Positions 1 through 5,265 of a stretch of 5,265 nt of DNA are shown one piece after another. Positions within the stretch are counted from its first letter, which is position 1. Each line of letters begins with the position of its first letter. The DNA comes from Methanospirillum sp. GTDB taxonomy: Archaea; Halobacteriota; Methanomicrobia; Methanomicrobiales; Methanospirillaceae. The position numbers were made by a program, and so were the translations under genes. The stretch is taken from NCBI GenBank assembly GCA_028695895.1, contig JAQVIE010000113.1:1-5265 (forward strand), written 5' to 3'. The notes under the pieces are model-generated. The model saw only the letters and a list, made by a program, of their open reading frames with translations. It was not told the DNA's origin and did no database searches.

Positions 1-80
1 CAGGAAAACGTGTGGATGTAACCGGAACGGTGCTCGTCATGGCACCTGAGAAACGCACCAATATGCGAATCAAGAGATAG
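1..80 (+). CDS. rnp1: Ribonuclease P protein component 1 (Rpp29/Pop4 type), C-terminal end only
   Basis: Only the last 25 codons are present, read from base 3 and ending at TAG 78-80. The tail contains GKRVDVTG, then APEKRTNMRIKR, which resembles the end of archaeal Rpp29, where a last beta strand is followed by a 'RPExRIKK'-like basic tail. Rpp29 binds the RNase P RNA and helps it cleave the 5' leader from precursor tRNAs. The assignment rests partly on position: in many euryarchaea rnp1 sits directly before the S17 gene in this operon. S17 starts 9 bases after the stop. The fragment is short, so the similarity alone is weak, but similarity and position agree. Confidence 0.8.
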   Translation, partial: GKRVDVTGTVLVMAPEKRTNMRIKR

Positions 81-89
81 AGGCTCATA

Positions 90-419
90 ATGGCAAAAAA
101 TATCGGATTAAACGTCCCAGTCCCAGAAAAGGAATGTGATGACGTAAACTGCCCGTTTCACGGCACCTTGCCGGTGCGCGGCCAGGTGATCACCGGCAAG
201 GTCGTGAGCGATAAAATGACAGGATCGGTTGTAGTTAAACGGGACTACCTCCATTTTGTCAGAAAATATCAGCGATACGAGAAACGGAGTTCAAAAATCC
301 ATGCACACAATCCCCCATGCCTGTATGCAAGGGTGGGTGACATGGTTAGTATAGCAGAGTGCAGACCGCTCTCCAAAACAAAAACTTACGTAGTTGTTGA
401 GGTGGAGGACCGGGCATGA
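90..419 (+). CDS. rps17: 30S ribosomal protein S17 (uS17)
   Basis: This is a primary 16S rRNA-binding protein of the small subunit, 109 residues long, which is normal for archaea. Residues 16-25 hold the archaeal-type N-terminal motif [10 protein letters not shown]. The OB-fold follows at about 27-108, with the family signature [16 protein letters not shown] at 83-98. The ATG at 90 follows a short GAGG at 80-83, which overlaps the rnp1 stop region at a spacing of 6 bases. The end overlaps the L14 start by 4 bases (ATGA), which suggests translational coupling. The two N-terminal cysteines (C16, C21) are common in archaeal S17; they do not form a complete zinc site by themselves. Confidence 0.97.
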   Translation: MAKNIGLNVPVPEKECDDVNCPFHGTLPVRGQVITGKVVSDKMTGSVVVKRDYLHFVRKYQRYEKRSSKIHAHNPPCLYARVGDMVSIAECRPLSKTKTYVVVEVEDRA

Positions 420-814
420 AGGGTCTTGGGATAAAGGTCCCCCGTTCAATCAATACCGGAACAAAGCTCATCTGTGCAGACAATACCGGAGCCAGGGTTG
501 TTCAGGTTGTTTCCGTATTCGGATATCATGGTGTCCGTCGTCGTCAGCCAAAGCTTGGTCTTGCAGACATCGCAACCGTATCTGTAAAGAAAGGTACCCC
601 TGATATGCGGAGAAAACTCATCCGCGCTGTTGTTATCCGTCAGAAAAAGGAGATTAGACGCCCAAGCGGCATCCGTCTTTCTTTTGAGGATAATGCAGTT
701 GTTGTTGTGGATGAAAAGAACGATCCAAGAGGAACCGAGATTAAAGGACCGGTAGCCCGTGAAGTTGCAATCCGGTACCCCAGGATCGGTTCAATGGCCA
801 CCATTATTGTGTGA
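416..814 (+). CDS. rpl14: 50S ribosomal protein L14 (uL14)
   Basis: L14 is a beta-barrel protein of the large subunit that binds 23S rRNA near the subunit interface. The product has 132 residues, the usual archaeal length. Recognisable blocks are [11 protein letters not shown] (18-28), YHGVRRRQP (37-45), [11 protein letters not shown] (55-65), FEDNAVVVV (90-98) and GPVAREVA (111-118). The ATG at 416 shares bases with the S17 stop (ATGA). It is preceded by a strong Shine-Dalgarno stretch, GAGGTGGAGG at 399-408, lying inside the last codons of S17 with a 7-base spacer. The next gene, L24, starts 11 bases after the stop. Confidence 0.98.
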   Translation: MKGLGIKVPRSINTGTKLICADNTGARVVQVVSVFGYHGVRRRQPKLGLADIATVSVKKGTPDMRRKLIRAVVIRQKKEIRRPSGIRLSFEDNAVVVVDEKNDPRGTEIKGPVAREVAIRYPRIGSMATIIV

Positions 815-818
815 GGAG
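813..818 (+). promoter_or_regulatory. Ribosome binding site that fixes the L24 start
   Basis: GAGGAG at 813-818 overlaps the L14 stop codon and lies 7 bases before the ATG at 826. A GTG at 811 is in the same frame but would put this site inside the gene, so the ATG is the better start. Confidence 0.75.
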
Positions 819-825
819 CAGGTGC

Positions 826-1188
826 ATGGTACGAATAATTAGCAGTCAGCCAAGAAAACAGAGAAAAGCCCGGTATAATGCTCCACACCATATGCGAGGC
901 TCACTCCTGCATGCATCCCTCTCCAAGGATTTACAGGGGAGGTACAAACGCCGGAGTATCAGGGTTATCAAAGGCGACACGGTAAAGGTTCTTCGTGGAG
1001 ATCATACCGGAACTGAGGGAAAAGTGGACAATGTCAACACCAAGAGCCTGAAAATTGTTGTTGACGGAGTATCCGTCAAAAAAGCAGATGGTTCTGAAGT
1101 TCCCCGCCCGATTGATCCATCCAACGTGGTGATTACCGATCTGAACCTGGAAGACAAGCGACGTGAACAAAAACTGAGCGGTGAGTAA
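826..1188 (+). CDS. rpl24: 50S ribosomal protein L24 (uL24, archaeal L24P/L26e type)
   Basis: L24 is an early-assembly protein that binds the 5' domain of 23S rRNA. From ATG 826 the product has 120 residues and begins [20 protein letters not shown], the typical archaeal N-terminus with its basic 'PRKQRK' stretch. A KOW motif follows at about residues 47-70 ([20 protein letters not shown]). Reading from the in-frame GTG at 811 would add only five residues (with R, S, R and C) that are not typical of the family. The Shine-Dalgarno GAGGAG at 813-818 also favours 826. The C-terminus is charged ([12 protein letters not shown]). S4e begins 2 bases after the stop. Confidence 0.96.
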   Translation: MVRIISSQPRKQRKARYNAPHHMRGSLLHASLSKDLQGRYKRRSIRVIKGDTVKVLRGDHTGTEGKVDNVNTKSLKIVVDGVSVKKADGSEVPRPIDPSNVVITDLNLEDKRREQKLSGE

Positions 1189-1529
1189 ATATGGGACATC
1201 ACCTAAAGCGGGTAGTATCACCAAAATCATGGGGAATATCACGAAAAACGGACAAGTTCGTTACGAAGACCTCCCCAGGCCCGCATAATAAAAATGCACT
1301 TCCGATTGTTGTCTGGGCACGTGACCATATGGGTATCGTCCGCAGTATGAAGGAAGCAAAGTACGTTCTTCGTGAACGTGACATCATTGTAAACGGCAGA
1401 CCTGTACGCCATCCGGATATGGGAATTGGTATCTTTGATATCATTTCAATTCCGAAAAGCGGAAAACATTACAGGATTCTTCGTGACAAGAAAGGCCGCC
1501 ACATTTCCATCCCGATCGATGAAGAAGCA

Positions 1530-1532
1530 TAA
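1530..1532 (+). other. In-frame internal TAA stop codon in rps4e
   Basis: The codon follows GAA GAA GCA and precedes TCT TCC CGT CTT GTT. A one-base change from AAA, GAA, CAA, TAC or TAT would produce it. At least five other genes here (L24, L5, L6, L32e, L19e) end in TAA, so it should be read as stop. If obeyed, it yields a 113-residue protein containing the S4 domain but lacking the KOW half. Confidence 0.95.
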
Positions 1533-1564
1533 TCTTCCCGTCTTGTTAAGATTACCAACAAGAC
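1530..1564 (+). repeat. Two overlapping inverted repeats at and just after the internal stop
   Basis: Repeat A pairs TAATCTT (1530-1536) with AAGATTA (1548-1554), a 7-base perfect stem around 11 bases. Repeat B pairs GTCTTGTT (1540-1547) with AACAAGAC (1557-1564), an 8-base perfect stem around 9 bases. Repeat B starts 7 bases after the stop. The left arm of B lies in the loop of A, so the two are alternatives or, in principle, a tight pseudoknot; the 2-base connection at 1555-1556 makes the full pseudoknot sterically doubtful. The pairings are visible; any function is speculation, as this stretch also encodes conserved S4e residues. Confidence 0.45.
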
Positions 1565-1568
1565 CATT

Positions 1569-1580
1569 GTGAAAGGAGGA
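1569..1580 (+). promoter_or_regulatory. Possible restart region: in-frame GTG and internal AAAGGAGGA in rps4e
   Basis: GTG 1569-1571 is the first standard start codon in the S4e frame after the internal stop. It would give a 115-residue C-terminal fragment (1569-1916). No Shine-Dalgarno sequence precedes it. A strong one (AAAGGAGGA, 1572-1580) lies just after it but encodes the conserved K-G-G-K residues and is followed only by ATC and CTG codons in frame. Independent initiation is therefore weakly supported. Confidence 0.25.
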
Positions 1581-1912
1581 AAAATCCAGCTGAACCTTCG
1601 TGACGGATCAAATGTTCTGACAGACAAACAGTACAAATCCGGCGATTCAATCGTCCTCTCCCTAAAGGAAGGACAGAAGAATGATATAATTGATCATTTC
1701 CCATTTCAGGCCGGAAACATGGCAATGATCATCGGAGGAAAACACTCCGGCGTTGTCGGAAGAATTATTGAACGGATCACTGTTCCAGGCAGCATTTCAA
1801 ACCGTGTCCTCCTTAAAAATGAGGAATCCGGCGAATCCTTTGAAACAATCGATGATTACGTGGTAATGGTCGGACGGGAATCATCTGCAATTGATCGCTG
1901 GGGGATTGAGGA

Positions 1913-2419
1913 ATGAATCCAAACCGTTCAGTGGCCATTGACAAGGTGGTTGTTCACATGGGTGTCGGCGAGGCTGGTGATAAGTTAGTCAATGCCGAGC
2001 AGATCATGTCCGAAATCACTGGAAATACCCCGGTCCGGAGTGTTGCAAAACAGACCCTTCCGGCATTCGGTATCCGAAAAGGCGGACCTATGAGCTGCCG
2101 GGTTACTCTCCGTAAAGACACTGCGGAGAAATTTCTCGAATCTTCACTCAGGATCGTTGAAAATACATTAAATTCCCGTGCATTTGACAAACAAGGTAAC
2201 TTCTCCTTTGGTATTGAAGAACACACCGATTACCCTGGGCAGAGTTATGATCCAAAGATTGGTATCTATGGCCTTGATGTTACCGTTGTTCTCAGGAGAA
2301 ATGGTGCACGGATTGCAAAACGGCACATCCAGCAGAAAAAGCTCTCATTAAAGCAGATGGTCACTGTTGATGATGCGAAGTCCTTCCTTAAGGATCGCTA
2401 TAATGTGGAGGTACAGTAA
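1913..2419 (+). CDS. rpl5: 50S ribosomal protein L5 (uL5)
   Basis: L5 binds 5S rRNA, contacts the P-site tRNA and forms part of the central protuberance together with L18, also encoded here. The 168 residues match the archaeal length. Key blocks are [14 protein letters not shown] (12-25), the conserved [16 protein letters not shown] (52-67) and [11 protein letters not shown] (99-109), followed by [11 protein letters not shown] (113-123). The ATG at 1913 overlaps the S4e stop as ATGA. The nearest purine run (GGGGGA, then GAGG ending one base before the ATG) is poorly spaced, so L5 translation may depend on ribosomes finishing S4e. That makes the internal S4e stop relevant to this gene. Confidence 0.98.
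   Translation: MNPNRSVAIDKVVVHMGVGEAGDKLVNAEQIMSEITGNTPVRSVAKQTLPAFGIRKGGPMSCRVTLRKDTAEKFLESSLRIVENTLNSRAFDKQGNFSFGIEEHTDYPGQSYDPKIGIYGLDVTVVLRRNGARIAKRHIQQKKLSLKQMVTVDDAKSFLKDRYNVEVQ
2407..2412 (+). promoter_or_regulatory. Strong ribosome binding site for S14
   Basis: GGAGGT at 2407-2412 matches the archaeal 16S rRNA anti-Shine-Dalgarno and lies 6 bases before the ATG at 2419. It falls in the last codons of L5 and supports the short S14 gene, whose start overlaps the L5 stop as TAATG. Confidence 0.8.
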
Positions 2420-2589
2420 TGGCCAATATTAAGGCTGGGAAAGAACAAACCAGGATATTTGGACGTGGTTCCCACGAATGTCTTCTTTGCGGCCGGAAAC
2501 AGGGAATTGTCCGCAGATATAATATCTACTTCTGCAGGCAGTGTTTCCGTGAATGGGCACCGAAAATGGGCTTTAAAAAACTGAACTGA
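2419..2589 (+). CDS. rps14: 30S ribosomal protein S14 (uS14), zinc-ribbon form
   Basis: This 56-residue protein of the small-subunit head is easily missed because of its size. It begins [10 protein letters not shown] and contains [13 protein letters not shown], then [16 protein letters not shown]. Four cysteines, C21, C24, C39 and C42, form a C-x2-C-x14-C-x2-C zinc site, as expected for the short zinc-binding S14 of archaea. The C-terminus, GFKKLN, is also typical. The start overlaps the L5 stop by one base and has a GGAGGT ribosome binding site. S8 starts 10 bases after the stop. The L5-S14-S8-L6 order is the standard spc arrangement, which confirms the identity. Confidence 0.97.
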   Translation: MANIKAGKEQTRIFGRGSHECLLCGRKQGIVRRYNIYFCRQCFREWAPKMGFKKLN

Positions 2590-2599
2590 GGGGAGTTTC

Positions 2600-2992
2600 A
2601 TGGCAAGACAGAATACAGTGGCGGATGCTATGAGCACGCTGAAGAATGCCTCTGATACCGGCCGGGCAGAATGTGTTGTCCAGCCGGCAGGCAGACTGAT
2701 TGGTGAGCTCCTCCGCATTATGAAAGAAGCTGGATATATCAGGGAATATACCCGGATTGAAGATGGACGTGGTGGTCAGTTCAAGGTGGTCATGTCAGGT
2801 TTGATAAACAAATGTGGCTGTATCTCTCCCCGTTACTCGGTCTCTCTTGATGAGATGGAATATTGGGAACAACTGTTTCTCCCGTCCAAGAATATCGGTA
2901 TGCTCATGATCTCCACATCAAAAGGAGTCATGGGACATCATGATGCCCGCCGGAATGGAGTTGGCGGTGAACTGCTCGGATACGTATACTGA
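2600..2992 (+). CDS. rps8: 30S ribosomal protein S8 (uS8)
   Basis: S8 binds the central domain of 16S rRNA and is a primary assembly protein. In bacteria its homologue also represses the spc operon by binding its mRNA; I see no evidence for or against that here. The product has 130 residues, the normal archaeal length. Diagnostic blocks are the N-terminal [13 protein letters not shown] (5-17), the archaeal [11 protein letters not shown] (53-63), DEMEYWE (84-90), and the S8 signature [13 protein letters not shown] (105-117) with the final GGELLGYVY. The ATG at 2600 follows GGGGAG (2590-2595) at 4 bases. L6 starts 8 bases after the stop. Confidence 0.98.
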   Translation: MARQNTVADAMSTLKNASDTGRAECVVQPAGRLIGELLRIMKEAGYIREYTRIEDGRGGQFKVVMSGLINKCGCISPRYSVSLDEMEYWEQLFLPSKNIGMLMISTSKGVMGHHDARRNGVGGELLGYVY

Positions 2993-3000
2993 GGGAAAGA

Positions 3001-3531
3001 ATGGCTGTTGAAAAAGTAGTACCCATCCCCTCGGGAGTATCTGTCACGATGGAAGGGACCGTCCTGAATGTAAAAGGATCAAAAGGAGAACTTCAGCGTG
3101 ACATGTGGTTTCCGGGCATTAACATCACTATAGGCTCCGAAGACGTCAGATTTTTCACTAAATCAGAGAAAAAAGCCGTCACTTCAATGGTAGGAACCCT
3201 TGCAAGCCACTGCTCTAACATGTGCACTGGTGTTACCTTAGGATACCTGTACAGCATGAAAGTGGTATACAGTCACTTTCCTATCCAGATCAAAGTGGTT
3301 GGAGATACCCTTGAAATTGTGAATTTCCTTGGAGAAAAGCACCCAAGATATGCACGTATACTCCCTGGAACATCAGTCAAAGTCGGAAGTGATGAGGTAA
3401 CTGTAACTGGTATCAACAAAGAATTTGTAGGTTCCACTGCAGCAAATATAGAGCGTGCAACCCGTATCCGGAAACGTGACCCACGTGTATTCCAGGATGG
3501 TATATATATTGTCGCACGGGGTGAGCAGTAA
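3001..3531 (+). CDS. rpl6: 50S ribosomal protein L6 (uL6)
   Basis: L6 lies near the factor-binding centre of the large subunit and binds 23S rRNA. The 176 residues fit the archaeal family. It shows the two similar alpha/beta repeats of L6, at about 10-87 and 92-170. Clear blocks are GTVLNVKGSKGEL (19-31), GVTLGYLYSMKVVYSHFPI (77-95) and, near the end, GSTAANIERATRIRKRDPRV (144-163) with FQDGIYIVARGEQ. The start follows GAGGG (2991-2995) overlapping the S8 stop. The stop overlaps the L32e ATG as TAATG. The gene order matches other archaea. Confidence 0.98.
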   Translation: MAVEKVVPIPSGVSVTMEGTVLNVKGSKGELQRDMWFPGINITIGSEDVRFFTKSEKKAVTSMVGTLASHCSNMCTGVTLGYLYSMKVVYSHFPIQIKVVGDTLEIVNFLGEKHPRYARILPGTSVKVGSDEVTVTGINKEFVGSTAANIERATRIRKRDPRVFQDGIYIVARGEQ

Positions 3532-3980
3532 TGGCAGATGAAATCCGCCGGCTTTTAAAGGTACGGAAATCAAAAGATGCACGTTTTAAACGCGAGGGCG
3601 TTGACAAGAAGGACAGGATCAAGGATTCCTGGAGACGTCCCCGCGGTCTTCACAGCAAACAACGCAGGCAGAAAAAGGCAAAAGGTCCGCTTCCAACCCC
3701 TGGTTACGGAAGTCCGCTTGCTGTAAGAGGAATGCACCCGTGTGGTCTCAGGGAAGTCCGTGTGTTTAACCTGAATGACCTTGAAGGAGTTAATCCATCT
3801 ACGCATGCCATCAGGATCGCTGCAACTGTAGGTCGCAAAAAGCGCGAACTGGTGCAGAATAAAGCAGCAGAGCTGAACATTCGTATTCTGAACTGGAAAG
3901 ATGCAACTCATCCGGGTAAAAAGAGGGTTGCAACTGATACTGTTGCAATCGAAGAGGATCATAACGAGGAGGAAGAGTAA
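3531..3980 (+). CDS. rpl32e: 50S ribosomal protein L32e (eL32)
   Basis: L32e is a large-subunit protein found in archaea and eukaryotes but not bacteria. The 149-residue product begins with a charged segment, followed by the family block SWRRPRGLHSKQR (33-45) and KGPLPTPGYGSP (51-62). The core then holds VRGMHPCGLREVRVFN (65-80) and IRIAATVGRKKREL (94-107). It ends in an acidic tail, EEDHNEEEE (141-149). The start overlaps the L6 stop by one base, with GGGGTGAG just upstream. The codons of the acidic tail (GAG GAG GAA GAG) also form the ribosome binding site of the next gene. L32e ends directly against the L19e ATG with no gap. Confidence 0.97.
   Translation: MADEIRRLLKVRKSKDARFKREGVDKKDRIKDSWRRPRGLHSKQRRQKKAKGPLPTPGYGSPLAVRGMHPCGLREVRVFNLNDLEGVNPSTHAIRIAATVGRKKRELVQNKAAELNIRILNWKDATHPGKKRVATDTVAIEEDHNEEEE
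3966..3972 (+). promoter_or_regulatory. L19e ribosome binding site inside the L32e acidic tail
   Basis: GAGGAGG at 3966-3972 lies 8 bases before the L19e ATG at 3981. It is encoded by the glutamate codons at the end of L32e, so one stretch serves both coding and initiation. Confidence 0.7.
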
Positions 3981-4427
3981 ATGAGTCAGATTTCTGGTCA
4001 GAGACACCTCGCCGCAAATGTTCTTGGATGTGGAGTGAACCGGGTATGGTTCAACCCTGAAAAGATAACAGAAATTGAGCAGGCTATCTCAAGGGAAGAC
4101 ATCAGAAACCTGATCCAGGATGGTGCTATTGCAGCCCACCAGAAGCGGGGAAACTCCCGTGGCAGAGCCCGTGTAAAAATGGCCAAACGCAGTTATGGTC
4201 ATTGTAAGGGTCCCGGTCGCAGGAAAGGAGCCGCCGGATCACGTACAAATAGTAAAGATCGCTGGATTCAGCGTATCCGTGCCCAGCGTCGTGTTCTCCG
4301 TGAACTTCGTGAGTCAGGAGAGATAGATCGCTCGGTTTACAGGAAATTTTACCGCCGTGCAGCAGGAGGACAGTTCAGAACTATCTCCCACATGAAAGCA
4401 CAGATTGAGATAGGGAGGGAACAGTAA
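3981..4427 (+). CDS. rpl19e: 50S ribosomal protein L19e (eL19)
   Basis: L19e is an archaeal/eukaryotic large-subunit protein with a long basic helical structure that contacts 23S rRNA and takes part in an intersubunit bridge. The 148 residues are normal for archaea. Blocks are [20 protein letters not shown] (7-26), [11 protein letters not shown] (40-50), then the very basic [20 protein letters not shown] (55-74) with [19 protein letters not shown] (77-95). The helical region after it holds [19 protein letters not shown] and [13 protein letters not shown]. The ATG directly follows the L32e TAA. The stop overlaps the L18 start as TAATG. Confidence 0.97.
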   Translation: MSQISGQRHLAANVLGCGVNRVWFNPEKITEIEQAISREDIRNLIQDGAIAAHQKRGNSRGRARVKMAKRSYGHCKGPGRRKGAAGSRTNSKDRWIQRIRAQRRVLRELRESGEIDRSVYRKFYRRAAGGQFRTISHMKAQIEIGREQ

Positions 4428-4954
4428 TGGCAACAGGTCCACGTTACTTCGTAGCATTTCGCCGCCGGCGTGAAGGAAGAACCAATTATCATACCAGGAC
4501 GAGGCTTGTTGTAGCTACAAAGCCACGCATGGTTGTACGGAAGACTAACAGGCACATCATATGCCAGGTAATTACTGCACACATGGATGGGGACAGAACC
4601 CATGTTGCAGCAAATTCTTCAGAACTCCGGAAATTCGGGTATGAAGGATCACTAAACAACACTCCTGCAGCATATCTCACCGGGATGCTTCTTGCAGTCA
4701 GGGCTTTAAAAGCCGGTCAGGAAGGAGTCATCCTGGACATTGGTCTTCACCGTGCAACCCGGGGTGCCCGGGTATTTGCTGCCCTGAAAGGTGCAGTGGA
4801 AGCTGGTTTTGATATCCCTCACAATGAGGAGATTCTTCCGGCAGATGAGCGGTGTAAAGGAGAACACATTGCGAACTATGCTCCGGACCGGGCTGGCAGC
4901 CTTCCTGCGAATGTTGCAGCGACGGTTGACGCTATCATGGGGGAGCTGAACTGA
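4427..4954 (+). CDS. rpl18: 50S ribosomal protein L18 (uL18, archaeal L18P/L5e type)
   Basis: L18 binds 5S rRNA and, with L5, forms the 5S ribonucleoprotein of the central protuberance. The 175 residues match the longer archaeal form rather than the roughly 120-residue bacterial one. It has the N-terminal [10 protein letters not shown] (12-21) and [18 protein letters not shown] (26-43), then [20 protein letters not shown] (103-122), all typical of archaea. The ATG at 4427 overlaps the L19e stop by one base and follows GGGAGG (4413-4418) at 8 bases. S5 starts one base after the stop. Confidence 0.98.
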   Translation: MATGPRYFVAFRRRREGRTNYHTRTRLVVATKPRMVVRKTNRHIICQVITAHMDGDRTHVAANSSELRKFGYEGSLNNTPAAYLTGMLLAVRALKAGQEGVILDIGLHRATRGARVFAALKGAVEAGFDIPHNEEILPADERCKGEHIANYAPDRAGSLPANVAATVDAIMGELN

Positions 4955-4955
4955 T

Positions 4956-5265
4956 ATGGCATTTGACAAGTCAGAATGGGTGCCCCTGACCGGCCTTGGA
5001 CGTATGGTCCAGGCAGGGGAGATAAAGAGTATTGACGAGATACTCGGCAGCGGGAAACCCATCAAGGAACCTGAGATCGTTGATGCATTCCTCCCTGATG
5101 TCGTCGATGAGGTGCTCGACATCAATATGGTACAGCGGATGACCGACTCTGGTCGTCGGGTAAAATTCAGAGCTGTTGTAGTTGTTGGAAATCGAGACGG
5201 GTATGTCGGATTCGGACAGGGAAATGACTCTCAGGTAGGCTATGCAATCAAGAAAGCTATCATAA
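4956..5265 (+). CDS. rps5: 30S ribosomal protein S5 (uS5), N-terminal part, cut by the window end
   Basis: S5 shapes the mRNA entry region of the small subunit and affects decoding accuracy. The first 103 codons are present with no stop. The archaeal N-terminal extension holds [20 protein letters not shown] (8-27) and [13 protein letters not shown] (36-48). The dsRBD-like S5 domain begins near [20 protein letters not shown] (51-70), with [17 protein letters not shown] (74-90). The loop [12 protein letters not shown] (90-101) differs slightly from the 'GKxxxVGxAIRKA' form I recall, but is otherwise in keeping. The ATG follows GGAG (4942-4945) at 10 bases. Genes for L30, L15 and SecY usually follow in archaea but lie outside this window. 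Confidence 0.97.
   Translation, partial: MAFDKSEWVPLTGLGRMVQAGEIKSIDEILGSGKPIKEPEIVDAFLPDVVDEVLDINMVQRMTDSGRRVKFRAVVVVGNRDGYVGFGQGNDSQVGYAIKKAII

Larger units (their letters stand above)
1191..1916 (+). pseudogene. rps4e: 30S ribosomal protein S4e, full length but interrupted by an in-frame TAA at codon 114
   Basis: S4e is an archaeal/eukaryotic small-subunit protein. The frame from ATG 1191 to TGA 1914-1916 spans 241 codons, matching the usual length of about 235-245 residues. It has the N-terminal S4e segment (about 3-39, with HLKRVVSPKSWGISRKTDKF), an S4 RNA-binding domain (about 43-105, with VNGRPVRHPDMGIGIFDI), the central S4e domain with GGKIQLNLRDGSNV (129-142), and a KOW-like segment near 174-200 (AGNMAMIIGGKHSGVVGRI). 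Codon 114 (1530-1532) is TAA. Conserved sequence resumes at once as SSRLVKITNKT, with spacing between the 'DEEA' and 'RL' blocks as I recall it in other archaea. No frame is lost. This could be a nonsense mutation, a sequence error, readthrough or a split gene. I list it as a pseudogene because TAA is used as an ordinary stop by other genes here. The start follows GGTGAG (1180-1185). The identity is near certain; the functional state is not. Confidence 0.9.

Noticed and set aside
451..490. Direct repeat CAATACCGGA at 451-460 and 481-490 in L14
   Set aside because: Both copies encode the Asn-Thr-Gly residues of conserved L14 blocks (INTGT and DNTGA). The repeat follows from the protein sequence.
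811..825. GTG 811 as the start of L24
   Set aside because: It would add five non-conserved residues and place the GAGGAG ribosome binding site inside the gene. ATG 826 has correct spacing and the family N-terminus.
640..891. Open frame on the - strand across the L14/L24 junction
   Set aside because: It crosses two certain genes on the other strand, has no supporting signal, and is short enough to arise by chance.
1530..1532. TAA recoded as an amino acid, such as pyrrolysine
   Set aside because: Pyrrolysine uses UAG, not UAA. Several other genes in this window use TAA as a normal stop, so genome-wide recoding is ruled out.
1530..1571. Archaeal intron, intein or insertion interrupting rps4e
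   Set aside because: The bases after the stop encode conserved S4e residues (RLVKITNKT...GGKIQ) with normal spacing and frame. Nothing has been inserted, and no splice-type structure is needed to restore the gene.
3258..3280. GAAAGTG/CACTTTC inverted repeat within L6
   Set aside because: This is a 7-base stem inside a conserved coding block, with no junction or regulatory context. Several such stems are expected by chance in a window this size.
3570..4007. Open frame of about 145 codons on the - strand opposite L32e
   Set aside because: It lies wholly antisense to well-conserved L32e and L19e, has no family resemblance and no visible start signal. It is a by-product of codon use in the real genes.
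4706..5125. Open frame of about 139 codons on the - strand opposite L18 and S5
   Set aside because: It is serine/threonine-rich antisense reading of two certain ribosomal genes and has no recognisable domain.

Overview
The window is a single, gap-free block of archaeal ribosomal protein genes, all on the + strand. In order it holds the 3' end of rnp1 (RNase P component 1), then S17, L14, L24, S4e, L5, S14, S8, L6, L32e, L19e, L18 and the 5' part of S5. The archaeal/eukaryote-type proteins S4e, L32e and L19e, together with rnp1 next to S17, show that this is an archaeon and most likely a euryarchaeote. The proteins look to me most like those of methanogens of the Methanomicrobiales (Methanospirillum-like). 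That placement is from memory of the families, not from a search.

Layout: bases 1-80 hold the rnp1 tail. Bases 90-1188 hold S17, L14 and L24. Bases 1191-1916 hold S4e, which carries an in-frame TAA. Bases 1913-2992 hold L5, the small zinc-ribbon protein S14 and S8. Bases 3001-4954 hold L6, L32e, L19e and L18. S5 starts at 4956 and runs off the end. Gaps between genes are 0 to 11 bases, or the genes overlap by 1 to 4 bases (ATGA or TAATG junctions). Most starts have a purine-rich Shine-Dalgarno sequence inside the end of the preceding gene. I see no promoter, terminator, tRNA, mobile element or CRISPR, and no gene-free stretch over 300 bases. This is the interior of one long co-transcribed, translationally coupled operon that supplies both ribosomal subunits plus an RNase P subunit.

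The one clear anomaly is in rps4e. The gene is full length and in one frame from 1191 to 1916, but codon 114 is TAA (1530-1532). It lies between the S4 RNA-binding domain and the central/KOW half. The flanking protein sequence aligns with the family with no gained or lost codon, so this looks like a single-base nonsense change or a sequence error. Two overlapping inverted repeats lie directly at and after the stop, and an in-frame GTG and a strong internal Shine-Dalgarno-like sequence follow. Readthrough or a genuinely split S4e is therefore possible but unproven. Everything else looks like an ordinary, conserved ribosomal operon; I found no new biological system beyond this point.
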